Of a DNA stretch of 14,155 nt, positions 1 through 7,313 are shown piece after piece (position 1 is the first letter of the stretch; the number at the start of each line of letters is the position of its first letter). The DNA is taken from the NCBI GenBank assembly GCA_031266095.1, contig JAISBR010000070.1:1-14155 (forward strand), given 5' to 3'. The translations under genes and the position numbers were made by a program. The notes under the pieces were generated by a model. That model ran no database searches. It was not told the DNA's origin and was given only the letters and a program-made list of their open reading frames with translations. The DNA comes from Treponema sp. Its GTDB lineage: Bacteria; Spirochaetota; Spirochaetia; Treponematales; Breznakiellaceae.

Positions 1-2
1 CG

Positions 3-62
3 ACATGCGCGGCTTTTTTCCACTTTGCCATCGTTTCTTCTCTCTCTGGCATTATGGCATAG
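3..62 (+). CDS. Possible 3' end of a plus-strand gene running in from the left edge
   Basis: A frame open from base 3 ends at a TAG at 60-62 and would encode a 19-residue hydrophobic tail (contains AFFHFAIVSSLSGIMA). It is supported mainly by context: a clean plus-strand terminator begins 15 bases after the stop. The competing reading is the start of a minus-strand gene with an ATG at 52 or 31 (MPEREET, then MAKWKKA) leaving the window to the left; neither ATG has a convincing ribosome binding site. The visible piece is too short to identify a product. Confidence 0.25.
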   Translation, partial: TCAAFFHFAIVSSLSGIMA

Positions 63-76
63 CCGACCAGCACATG

Positions 77-102
77 ACCACCGCCATAGGCGGTGGTTTT
101 TT
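77..102 (+). terminator. Rho-independent terminator, plus strand
   Basis: A perfect 9-bp stem (ACCACCGCC at 77-85, GGCGGTGGT at 89-97) has a 3-base loop and runs directly into six T residues (97-102). The T tract lies only on the plus-strand side, so it would end transcription entering from the left edge. Confidence 0.75.
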
Positions 103-112
103 AAGTCTTAAT

Positions 113-172
113 AAAAAACCACTGACCCCGCAGCATGCACTATGCTTTTGGATGAAGGGTCAGCGGTTTTTT
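113..172 (-). terminator. Terminator of glutamine synthetase (possibly bidirectional)
   Basis: The arms 113-128 and 157-172 form a 16-bp stem flanked by A and T tracts. In minus-strand RNA all positions pair (one is a G-U). In plus-strand RNA the same position is an A-C mismatch, which favours use on the minus strand. The 28-base loop holds a smaller GCAT/ATGC inverted repeat. It lies 37 bases beyond the glutamine synthetase stop codon. Confidence 0.7.
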
Positions 173-208
173 CAAAAATTTCCGCCGGCATTGAACGGCA
201 TACAGTTC

Positions 209-2371
209 TTACAGCGTGAAGAGTAACTCCTCGTAGCCGGGCAGGGGCCATGCGTCCTTGGCGACAAGTTTCTCCAGAGTGTCTGCTTTGACCCGAACCG
301 TATCCATGGCCGGGCGAACTTTTTCAAGATAAGCCTTGGCCTGGGCCGGGACATCCTCGACTTCCTGGGCCTCGGATAGGGCGGTCTCCAGTTTCGCAAT
401 ATCATCATACAGTTCCGACAGAATATCGGAGATCCGTTTGGCACGCTTCGCCTGGGGTACATTGTTCGCGCCAATAGCCGCCAGAGAAGAGGCGTCGGCG
501 GCCAGAGAGCCGGCGTAAGCGGTGACCGCCGGGAAAATGTAGCGCCGGCCAAGGTCAATGGTAACGCCGGCCTCAATGTTAATCTGTTTGGAATATTTTT
601 CCATGTAGATGTGATAGCGGCTTTCCATCTCCTCCTTGGTGAGTACCTTGTGAGCCTCAAACAGGGCAATAGTCTCACTGCGAATGAGGACCAGGAGTGC
701 GTCCACTGCGTTCTTCACATTGGGCAGCCCCCGGCGCTCGGCTTCCCTGACCCATTCGTCTGAATAGCCGTTGCCGTTAAACACCACCTTGCGATGCTGA
801 CTGTAGGACTCTTTAATGATGGACTGGATTGTCTCATTTTTGGCGGAAGCCGAGGCTCCGGCGGGAAGCGATTCCAGTTTGTCGGCGAACTCGGAGAGGA
901 CCTGAGCCACCGCCACATTGAGGTAAGTATTAGGAGTGGCGATGGACTGAGAGGAGCCTACCATACGGAATTCAAATTTGTTGCCGGTAAACGCGAAAGG
1001 ACTGGTCCGGTTCCGATCGGAAACATCTTTCGGCAGGCTGGGAAGGCTTGTGACGCCGAGTTTTATCTGCGCTCTGCCGTCTGTTTTGCCGCCTGTCCTG
1101 CCTTCGGCGATATTATCGAGAATCTCAGTCAAGGGGCCGCCAAAGAAAATAGACACAATCGCCGGGGGAGCCTCGTTGGCGCCCAGGCGATGATCGTTGC
1201 CCGCAGTGGCGACCGAGGAACGTATCAATAGCGCATAACGATCTACCGCTTCCACAACCGCCGCCGCGAAGAGCAGGAAGCGGGCGTTGGATTCAGGGTT
1301 CTCTCCGGGATCAAAGAGGTTGATCCCGTCGTCGGTGGCCATGGACCAGTTATTGTGCTTGCCCGAGCCGTTGACCCCGGCAAAGGGCTTATCGTGGAGC
1401 AGCCCTTCCATGTTATGCCGGCGGGCCACATTGCGGAGAATCTCCATCACCAGCTGGTTGGCATCCACCGCGGCACTGCTGTTGACATAAACCGGGGCAA
1501 TCTCGAATTGGTTAGGCGCAACCTCATTATGCTGGGTCTTGGCGGGAATTCCTACTTTCCAAAGTTCGTAGTTAAGCTCCCGCATAAAATCGGCGACCCG
1601 TTCTTTAATGGCGCCGAAGTAATGATCTTCCATTTCCTGACCCTTGGCAGGCAGCGCGCCGAAAATAGTACGACCCGTAAGAATAAGATCTGGCCGCTGA
1701 TCGTATAACTCTTTATCAACCAGGAAATATTCCTGTTCGGGGCCAACGGTGGTAATCACACGTTTTGAGTTTTCATATCCCAAAGCCTTCAGTACCCTGA
1801 CAGCCTGTTTGGAAAGGGCGTCGATGGATTTGAGGAGCGGTACCTTTTTATCCAGGGCCTGGCCGTAATAACTGATAAAGGCGGTGGGGATGCAGAGGGT
1901 AGTCCCGGTTTTATCCTGTTTAAGGAAGGCCGGACTGGTGACATCCCAGGCGGTGTAGCCCCGCGCCTCAAAGGTTGCCCTCAGCCCGCCCGAGGGGAAA
2001 CTTGAGGCGTCCGGCTCGCCTTTAATCAACTCCTTGCCTGAAAATTCCATTATTATCCGGCCGTCACCGGTAGGCGAAATAAAACTGTCGTGTTTTTCGG
2101 CTGTAAGGCCCGTGAGGGGATGGAACCAGTGGGTGTAGTGTGAAGCGCCTCTTTCAATGGCCCAATCCCGCATAGCGGCGGCAACCACTTCGGCCACTTC
2201 CAGAGTCAGCTCTTTCTCACTGTTTTGGACCGCGACAATTTCCCTGTAAATATTCTTGGGCAGCTTTTCCCGCATAAGCGCGTTGGAAAAACTGTTTGAT
2301 CCGTATAGTTCCACAACCGGCGTCCTGGTAAAATCAATGCCGGAACCACATTCATCGCAGCAGCAAGCCAT
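209..2371 (-). CDS. glnN: Type III glutamine synthetase
   Basis: ATP-dependent condensation of glutamate and ammonia to glutamine; the cytoplasmic entry point of ammonia assimilation. The product is 720 residues, the usual length of the GSIII class and much longer than GSI or GSII. Recognisable blocks in order are VGPEQEYFLVD (209-219, metal-binding glutamates), NEVAPNQFEIAP (282-293), KPFAGVNGSGKHNNWS (328-343, the GSIII signature), NDHRLGANEAPPAIVS (392-407) and DRNRTSPFAFTGNKFEFR (452-469). The start at 2371 is chosen over the upstream ATG at 2410 because GGAGG sits 5 bases before it and the predicted sigma-54 transcription start (about 2395) lies between the two. The N-terminus is odd: MACCCDECGSG, four cysteines within residues 3-8. 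The gene appears to be monocistronic, with its own promoter and terminator. Confidence 0.96.
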   Translation of the reverse strand: MACCCDECGSGIDFTRTPVVELYGSNSFSNALMREKLPKNIYREIVAVQNSEKELTLEVAEVVAAAMRDWAIERGASHYTHWFHPLTGLTAEKHDSFISPTGDGRIIMEFSGKELIKGEPDASSFPSGGLRATFEARGYTAWDVTSPAFLKQDKTGTTLCIPTAFISYYGQALDKKVPLLKSIDALSKQAVRVLKALGYENSKRVITTVGPEQEYFLVDKELYDQRPDLILTGRTIFGALPAKGQEMEDHYFGAIKERVADFMRELNYELWKVGIPAKTQHNEVAPNQFEIAPVYVNSSAAVDANQLVMEILRNVARRHNMEGLLHDKPFAGVNGSGKHNNWSMATDDGINLFDPGENPESNARFLLFAAAVVEAVDRYALLIRSSVATAGNDHRLGANEAPPAIVSIFFGGPLTEILDNIAEGRTGGKTDGRAQIKLGVTSLPSLPKDVSDRNRTSPFAFTGNKFEFRMVGSSQSIATPNTYLNVAVAQVLSEFADKLESLPAGASASAKNETIQSIIKESYSQHRKVVFNGNGYSDEWVREAERRGLPNVKNAVDALLVLIRSETIALFEAHKVLTKEEMESRYHIYMEKYSKQINIEAGVTIDLGRRYIFPAVTAYAGSLAADASSLAAIGANNVPQAKRAKRISDILSELYDDIAKLETALSEAQEVEDVPAQAKAYLEKVRPAMDTVRVKADTLEKLVAKDAWPLPGYEELLFTL

Positions 2372-2376
2372 AAAAA

Positions 2377-2381
2377 CCTCC
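2377..2381 (-). promoter_or_regulatory. Ribosome binding site deciding the glnN start
   Basis: GGAGG on the minus strand, 5 bases upstream of the ATG at 2371. It supports the 720-residue product rather than the longer reading from 2410. Confidence 0.8.
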
Positions 2382-2405
2382 AAAATATAGTATATACGGA
2401 ATAAC

Positions 2406-2421
2406 AGCAAAAATTATGCCA
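2406..2421 (-). promoter_or_regulatory. Sigma-54 (RpoN) promoter of glnN
   Basis: Minus-strand TGGCATAATTTTTGCT fits the consensus TGGCAC-N5-TTGCW at every fixed position except the sixth (T for C), with the required 12-base spacing between the -24 GG and -12 GC. It predicts transcription starting near 2395, giving a leader of about 24 bases that contains the GGAGG. No comparably placed sigma-70 promoter was seen. An RpoN promoter fits the known nitrogen regulation of glutamine synthetases in other bacteria; use here is inferred. Confidence 0.75.
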
Positions 2422-2590
2422 AGCCGACTGGAAAACAGATCTTTGGGATTCTTCTTGTGGTTTCAGTGATTTTATGCCATAAAGCAAGGCTTATACAGCA
2501 AGTCAGGGGAATTTCCGGCAAGTAAGCCGGTGTTTTTGCCGTTTTTAGATCTCAAAATAGAGAAATACCATGCGCATTTTATCAAATGCT

Positions 2591-2657
2591 TACAAAAAGG
2601 TAGTTTTCAATTTCATTTCATACAATAATGTAGTTTAACCAAAGATACAAAAATGTA
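2591..2657. promoter_or_regulatory. Three near-palindromic TACAAWAAKGTA repeats, candidate enhancer sites for glnN
   Basis: Three 12-base copies, TACAAAAAGGTA (2591-2602), TACAATAATGTA (2621-2632) and TACAAAAATGTA (2646-2657), lie 30 and 25 bases apart. Each has TAC/GTA ends six bases apart. Their centres fall about 200, 230 and 257 bases upstream of the predicted sigma-54 start, a distance typical of activator sites that work by DNA looping. The sequence is not the known NtrC (TGCACC-type), TnrA/GlnR (TGTNA-N7-TNACA) or NtcA (GTA-N8-TAC) site as I know them. Confidence 0.5.
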
Positions 2658-2736
2658 TTTTTCTGGTTTTGAGCCACCCGAATTCGGATAAGCCACCGGA
2701 ACGTAAGTCCGTGTATTTCCCGGAAACCTCCCTGCT

Positions 2737-4503
2737 TTAACGTTCCCTTAACAGAACCTTAAGCTCCTGTATGGTGTTGATAATTTTAGCGCGGGGCATA
2801 TCACGGAATTTTTTGGGGATCATTTCCTTGGAGGTACATTCCAGAGCCGCTACCAGATTCTGAAGTTCAACCTCGTGGGGATAGGCGGCGGGGACAAAGT
2901 CTTCCATGGCCTCCTCCATATCTTCACGCTTCACGAAGATCCGGTCCTCCATGGCGGCTAACAGTTTTGCCCGGACCAGTACCGCCTCAAGGTCCGCTCC
3001 GGAATATTCGTACTTGTATTTCTTGAAAAGATCCTTTATGGGAAAATTACGTATATCAAGATCGAGCTTTCGTACCAGTGTCTTGAAGAGATCTTCTCTG
3101 TCGTCATCGGTCTCAGGGTAAAAGAGGGCAAGGTGCTCCTCGGCGCGGCCCTGGCGCTTGAGATCGATGGGGATAAGATCCGGACGACAGGTGATGAGAA
3201 ACCAGATGATCTTGCCGCGGTATTCGGTGTTGCCCATAAAACTGGCGATCTGGGCAAAGACCCGGTTACTGGTTCCGGAGTCGCCTTCCTGGGCACGATC
3301 ACCCAAAAAAGCGTCGGCCTCGTCGATCATCACCGCCACCGGAGACATAGCCTTGAGGATGCTCAGAACTTTTTCCAGATTCGACTCCGTCTCGCCCTGC
3401 CACTTGGTACGGAAGTTGCGGAACTTGACCATAGGAATGCCGATCTCTCCCGCGAAGGCGCTGACCATGAAACTTTTGCCGGTGCCCACCGGGCCGGCGA
3501 TGAGGTAGCCCATGGGGAGTACATCAGGACGGCCCATCTTAATCGCCCTGGTGGCGTTTTTGAATCGTTTCTTGACAAAATCATGGCCCGATACACTGGA
3601 AAGGTTGTAGCCGGTCTCCATAAACTCCAGGAGGCCCGCGGCCTCGTTTTCGATAATTTCTTTTTTTTTCTGCCGCATAAATTCCATCGACAGAGGGCGG
3701 TTTTCTTCGAAGCTCTCGGAAGTCAGCCGGTTTATGTTTATCAGATTGATGCCGCTGGTAATAGCCGCGAGCTTTCCCGGGGAAAGGCCCCGCTCCAGGA
3801 GCAGCTTTCCTTCCCTTCCCTTGGATCTGAGAAAACTCTCCCTTACCTTTTCGTCCGGAAAAGGCACGTTTATCTTTACTGTGGAAGGCGATCCTACGAG
3901 CCGTGACGCGATATCGGCCAGATTCTCCGTCAATAGGACTATCGAAATATCGCCGTTGATGAATTTTGGATCGCTGGCCCAGCGGTTAAAGGTAACCATG
4001 CAGTAACGATCCGCGTCGGAAAGACGAATAAGATCGCCTGCGGGAACTATGGTTTCCGCATAGTCAATGATAAACACCATGCGGCATTTTTCCCGCTTAT
4101 TGGCGGGTATGCGGGATAAAAAGTATTTTTCGAGAAAGGGAAAACTCTTTTCCGGCTCGCAGGAAACAAAATCACCGGCATCCACATCGGGGTTGGAACA
4201 GAGTCTGGGCATGACGGCTAGATAGTCCTGTCCCATTTCAGGCTTGCAGAAAGTTACCCCGCTGGAACGGTCATAGTACGCGATGATATCCTGATTGCCA
4301 AAAAGTACTTCCGAGATATATTCCTGAATGCGGGTAAAGGTAAACTCATCTTCCTTTCTTTTATGGGGGAGCAGATCCCTGATGTTGCCGTAGAGAATAT
4401 ACAGATTGGCGGTTTTAGAACCGTATTTCGCGGCCAGTTCCTGCGCCCAAGCCGGCAAAATTCTGATATATTCATTATTTCTGTAGATATACTGATCCGG
4501 CAT
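2737..4503 (-). CDS. AAA+ ATPase, Ycf46/CfxQ-like, with degenerate N-terminal AAA half
   Basis: 588-residue soluble ATPase. The C-terminal half is a full AAA module: Walker A GPVGTGKS (337-344), pore-loop region KWQGETESN (367-375), Walker B VAVMIDEADAF (389-399), a sensor 1/arginine region TCRPDLI...KRQGRAEEH (438-457) and the sensor 2 motif YSGADLEAVLVRA (500-512). The N-terminal half looks like a second AAA domain that has lost Walker A (YILYGN at 35-40) but keeps a Walker B-like MVFIIDYAE (142-150) and a sensor 1-like SIVLLTEN (187-194). That pattern resembles the Ycf46 family. It is the last gene of the lipoprotein operon, 23 bases after the preceding stop, with AGAAGG close to its ATG. 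A remodelling role for the envelope system encoded upstream is inferred; the substrate is unknown. Confidence 0.88.
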   Translation of the reverse strand: MPDQYIYRNNEYIRILPAWAQELAAKYGSKTANLYILYGNIRDLLPHKRKEDEFTFTRIQEYISEVLFGNQDIIAYYDRSSGVTFCKPEMGQDYLAVMPRLCSNPDVDAGDFVSCEPEKSFPFLEKYFLSRIPANKREKCRMVFIIDYAETIVPAGDLIRLSDADRYCMVTFNRWASDPKFINGDISIVLLTENLADIASRLVGSPSTVKINVPFPDEKVRESFLRSKGREGKLLLERGLSPGKLAAITSGINLININRLTSESFEENRPLSMEFMRQKKKEIIENEAAGLLEFMETGYNLSSVSGHDFVKKRFKNATRAIKMGRPDVLPMGYLIAGPVGTGKSFMVSAFAGEIGIPMVKFRNFRTKWQGETESNLEKVLSILKAMSPVAVMIDEADAFLGDRAQEGDSGTSNRVFAQIASFMGNTEYRGKIIWFLITCRPDLIPIDLKRQGRAEEHLALFYPETDDDREDLFKTLVRKLDLDIRNFPIKDLFKKYKYEYSGADLEAVLVRAKLLAAMEDRIFVKREDMEEAMEDFVPAAYPHEVELQNLVAALECTSKEMIPKKFRDMPRAKIINTIQELKVLLRER

Positions 4504-4526
4504 GAGCCTTCTTTCTCTCGTATGCC

Positions 4527-5708
4527 CTATTTTTTCGGTAACAGACGAGAAAGGTAATCGGATAACAAGTTCGCGTATTCCGCGCCGATTTTCCGTTCCG
4601 CCGCGGTAACAACACGGTTTTCCGCCTCCGCCAGGGAAATGTGGCCTTCCCGATCGTTTATGATGTAGGGCGCCAGTACCTCTCCTCCGTTGGTATCCAC
4701 GAAATTCGCGGCAAGCGTGTAGCGGATAAATATATTCTGCTGATTGGGATACTGCGCTTCCTGAAGGCTGAGATCCGCTTCCACCCTGTAGCGGGAATTG
4801 GTTCCACCGCTCCTGAACCCCAGACCGGCAAGGGCCTTGGCAAAAGCGACCTGTATCCTTCCGGCCCGGTCGTTCCTTACCACCACCCCTACAGGGATAG
4901 CCTTGGTAATATTGGCGGCCTCAAGCCGGTATTCGTCGCCTTTTTTAAGGCCCGCAGGGGGCATGGCGTCTATTACCCTTAATAAATTACCGTATGAGAT
5001 ATTCATATCAGCCACCACCGCGGCGAACTGATAACGGGAAAACCCTTCCAGGGAATTTTTCTCCGCTTGATCCATCGTGGTAAGATTCGTAATCATCGTC
5101 TGATTGGCCTTTATCAAATCATTGTACAGTTGGGCGGTTTTTGCCTTGTCCATAACGGCCGCCGCGTAGTAGGTGCTATTATTATCAAACCAGACTTCCC
5201 TTATTTCCGCCCCTACAAGAGTATCCATTGATGCTGATGTTTTGATGGTATCTTCAAGGGTGGTATTGTCGGACCAGTTTGCGGTATCGCCGTTTTTCAC
5301 CGCTTCCTGATACGTTCTGGTTATTTTTTGATCCATCTGTACGGATTGGCCGAAAATAGCGACAAGATTGGCAAGGGCGTTTTTTTCGGCCATAGCACGG
5401 TTTCCGGCATAGCCCACTGCGGCGACATACTGCCGCTTATCATACACCGAGTCGACAGAGTCAACCCACTGGGGCTTCACTCCGCTCCGCGCGGCGGACT
5501 GGGGAGCGGGCTGCGCCACGGCTTGGGCGCCGCCTCCGGCCGGAGCGGGCCGTCCTCCGTCCATCCTTGCCAGAGCGTCCAGCGCGGCGGCCTGCGCTTC
5601 CGCGGCTGAGACCCCACCTGTCGTGGTTCCGCAGGCGGAGAATACCAGGGGCATACAAAAACAACACAAACCAAGCCAAATACCCGCAGACAATTTAATA
5701 CTATGCAT
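4527..5708 (-). CDS. LPP20-family lipoprotein, long form
   Basis: 393-residue predicted lipoprotein. The signal peptide ends in the lipobox LVFSAC with Cys26 as the lipidated residue. A low-complexity Ala/Pro/Gly linker (about 33-75) follows, then an LPP20-like domain (about 79-190) starting KPQWVDSV and including YVAAVGYAGNRAMAEKNA, the typical W-D and GxG-A motif spacing. Residues about 200-393 form a second globular region I do not recognise, with alternating beta-type segments (YRVEADLSL, FIRYTLAANFV). GGGGGG lies 6 bases before the ATG. The gene sits 70 bases after the LpoB-like gene and 23 bases before the AAA gene. LPP20 proteins are surface or periplasm-facing lipoproteins, some linked to flagella (FlgP) in other bacteria; a specific role here is not established. 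Confidence 0.85.
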   Translation of the reverse strand: MHSIKLSAGIWLGLCCFCMPLVFSACGTTTGGVSAAEAQAAALDALARMDGGRPAPAGGGAQAVAQPAPQSAARSGVKPQWVDSVDSVYDKRQYVAAVGYAGNRAMAEKNALANLVAIFGQSVQMDQKITRTYQEAVKNGDTANWSDNTTLEDTIKTSASMDTLVGAEIREVWFDNNSTYYAAAVMDKAKTAQLYNDLIKANQTMITNLTTMDQAEKNSLEGFSRYQFAAVVADMNISYGNLLRVIDAMPPAGLKKGDEYRLEAANITKAIPVGVVVRNDRAGRIQVAFAKALAGLGFRSGGTNSRYRVEADLSLQEAQYPNQQNIFIRYTLAANFVDTNGGEVLAPYIINDREGHISLAEAENRVVTAAERKIGAEYANLLSDYLSRLLPKK

Positions 5709-5736
5709 TAATGCCCCCCTATCCCCATGGCATTAG

Positions 5737-5770
5737 AGGCGCTTGCAAAACTGAGGTTTTGAAAACGCCT
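5737..5770. repeat. Intra-operon hairpin between the LpoB-like and long LPP20 genes
   Basis: Nested inverted repeats in the 70-base gap: outer AGGCG (5737-5741)/CGCCT (5766-5770) and inner CAAAAC (5746-5751)/GTTTTG (5756-5761). There is no T tract on the minus strand, so it is more likely an mRNA processing or stability element, or a repeat remnant, than a terminator. It shares the 9-mer TGAGGTTTT with the reverse strand of the dispersed repeat found at 9551 and 12961, which may be chance. Confidence 0.45.
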
Positions 5771-5778
5771 ATTAAAAA

Positions 5779-6399
5779 TCACAATTTTGCCCTGGACTGT
5801 TGGATAATCTTTTTTATCTCATTGTACTCGCCTTCCCAAAGTATCCTGTTGGTTTCAATATTGGTGATGGCGGCTTTGACAAAATAGGTCCGTACCGTGG
5901 TATTTCCGGCCTTGTCAACAATTGATCTTACCTCGCCGGTAAGCATAAAATTAGCCCCGGTTTCTTTCGCCAGAGCGGCGGCGGTCTCCTGACTGGCATT
6001 CGCCTGCTGATCCTGCCGTTCGGCGCGAATGTCCTCACGGGTATCCCCGCCTTCAACAAATTCGAGTTTTCCGCTGTTAATAATCGCGGTACGCATAATA
6101 CCTGAAATAATACTTGTATCAATATGCTCGCTGCTGGCGTTCCTAAACCTGCCGACAATCACAGCCGGAACCTGGCCGCTGTTATTCGCGGCATAATCCC
6201 TGATATACGTTTCTACCCGGGGCGAGGAAAGCGCACTGGATATAAGAGATTCACAGACGGTCCGTACATCCGTATCATTCCAGTACCCGCTGATATCCGT
6301 CATGGTATTCGCATCAACCCTGGTCACCTTAGGGCCGCTGGAACAGGCTGAAACAAGAACAGCCAAAATCACACCTGTAAAAATATAGTTTTTCATCAT
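5779..6399 (-). CDS. LpoB-like lipoprotein (penicillin-binding protein activator family)
   Basis: 206-residue lipoprotein. The lipobox is LVSAC with Cys19. The mature part opens with DISGYWNDTDVRTVCESLI (35-53), a hallmark of the LpoB family, then PAVIVGRFRNASSEHIDT (78-95), GKLEFVEGGDTREDIRAER (110-128), AKETGANFMLTGEVRSI (144-160) and the closing RILWEGEYNEIKK (185-197). In Enterobacteria LpoB is an outer-membrane lipoprotein that activates PBP1B; related lipoproteins are widespread and often have unknown partners, so PBP activation here is only a family-based inference. The start has no strong ribosome binding site and lies 12 bases after the upstream stop, suggesting translational coupling. 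A second ATG one codon later is equally possible. Confidence 0.88.
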   Translation of the reverse strand: MMKNYIFTGVILAVLVSACSSGPKVTRVDANTMTDISGYWNDTDVRTVCESLISSALSSPRVETYIRDYAANNSGQVPAVIVGRFRNASSEHIDTSIISGIMRTAIINSGKLEFVEGGDTREDIRAERQDQQANASQETAAALAKETGANFMLTGEVRSIVDKAGNTTVRTYFVKAAITNIETNRILWEGEYNEIKKIIQQSRAKL

Positions 6400-6411
6400 A
6401 ATTCAACCAGT

Positions 6412-7242
6412 TTAATTATAAAGTGATTCGGATTTATTGGCAATTGCAAGAGTCCATACGGCTTTGGTTGTGGGATCTATCCAGGTATCCAGCACGTAGA
6501 AATTGACCAGCGAACCCTGGGCATATATGAAATTACCGCTGGAGGTTTTATAATCAAATGTCCCGGCAGCCTGATAATTGAGATCCCCCGCCCCGGCTTT
6601 GATATTTATATTCCTGATGATAGAAAAAATCGCGTTCGTATAGGAAGTAAAACAGGTATCGGCGGTAGAAGAACGGCGGCCGGCATAACCGATGCCCACT
6701 TCGTAATCCCCTATGCTAAGGGGAGGGTTATCCACCCAGTCGGGCTTTCTGGCGCTCCCGCTGTAAACCGGGTGATACGATACCGGGATGGGCAGGGCCG
6801 CTTGGTAAGTGACACGCATAATTAAGGCGTTTTCTATTTCTATCGAGTCCGTATCGGCGTTAAACTGAAGGGCGTCGACAAACTGTTTTGCCCCCTCCTC
6901 ATCGTAATCCAGAGACGTGAAAATATTGTGGGTATAATCAAAGGCCCCGGAACCTATATTAATTTCAGTAAAAAACTCACCGCTGACGCTGTAGAAAACC
7001 GCAACCCGCCGGGCGGCGTCTTCCAGGGCAAGCCGGATAGTTTCCTGGGGAGACGACTGTATCCCGGCAACGCCAATAAAGGCAAGTCCCTGCTCCGTGG
7101 GCATAGAAAGCAACAGGGGAGGCGGCTCCTCTACCGGGATTTCAATAACAAACGTTTGATCCGCGACAGACGCAGAAGCGGTCCGGCAACCCGACAGCAA
7201 TAAGGGAAAAAATAAACATAAAGCGCCCCATTGCTTTAACAT
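6412..7242 (-). CDS. Lipoprotein with two LPP20-like repeats
   Basis: 276 residues from the ATG at 7242. That start gives a proper lipoprotein signal (MLKQWGALCLFFPLLLSGC, Cys19) with GGGGA three bases upstream. A longer reading from a TTG at 7293 adds 17 residues and a second hydrophobic stretch, and is less likely. Two regions resemble each other and LPP20: GLAFIGVAGIQSS followed by ALEDAARRVAVF (52-83), and KPDWVDNPP...YEVGIGYAGRRSS (166-192) followed by SYTNAIFSIIRNI (200-212). This suggests an internal duplication in which only the second copy keeps the W-x-D motif. It lies 71 bases after the first LPP20 gene and 12 bases before the LpoB-like gene. Function is unknown beyond being an exported, probably lipid-anchored partner in this operon. 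Confidence 0.75.
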   Translation of the reverse strand: MLKQWGALCLFFPLLLSGCRTASASVADQTFVIEIPVEEPPPLLLSMPTEQGLAFIGVAGIQSSPQETIRLALEDAARRVAVFYSVSGEFFTEINIGSGAFDYTHNIFTSLDYDEEGAKQFVDALQFNADTDSIEIENALIMRVTYQAALPIPVSYHPVYSGSARKPDWVDNPPLSIGDYEVGIGYAGRRSSTADTCFTSYTNAIFSIIRNINIKAGAGDLNYQAAGTFDYKTSSGNFIYAQGSLVNFYVLDTWIDPTTKAVWTLAIANKSESLYN

Positions 7243-7313
7243 CAATCCCCGCCGTATCACATTAATGATAATCCAATAGGCCCGGCGTTTCAATTCCCCG
7301 GACCTCTTTCACT

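Larger units (their letters stand above)
2372..2736. other. Intergenic region between the AAA ATPase gene and glnN
   Basis: 365 bases with no credible gene. Besides the sigma-54 site and TACAAWAAKGTA repeats it holds several small inverted repeats: GCATTT/AAATGC (2574-2579, 2584-2589), CCGGC/GCCGG (2515-2519, 2526-2530) and TTTCC/GGAAA (2716-2726). A degenerate direct repeat of about 26 bases (2516-2541 and 2697-2722, roughly 20 matching by eye) brackets the regulatory stretch. No clear terminator with a T tract follows the AAA gene. Confidence 0.6.

Noticed and set aside
2389..2394. TATACT on the minus strand as a sigma-70 -10 element for glnN
   Set aside because: It would start transcription at about 2382, inside or at the ribosome binding site, and the only TTGGCA upstream is 22 bases away. 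The sigma-54 site fits better.
3133..3906. Long plus-strand open frame of 257 codons opposite the AAA gene
   Set aside because: It is antisense to a strongly conserved ATPase, has no ribosome binding site or recognisable motif, and its length follows from codon bias of the opposite strand.
5737..5770. Third copy of the dispersed repeat within the lipoprotein operon
   Set aside because: Only a 9-mer (TGAGGTTTT) and general hairpin shape are shared with the repeat; overall alignment is poor. It may be a remnant but is not supported.
7243..7293. Longer start (TTG at 7293) for the double LPP20-like lipoprotein
   Set aside because: It would put a basic, partly hydrophobic extension before an otherwise ideal lipoprotein signal; the ATG at 7242 has its own GGGGA.
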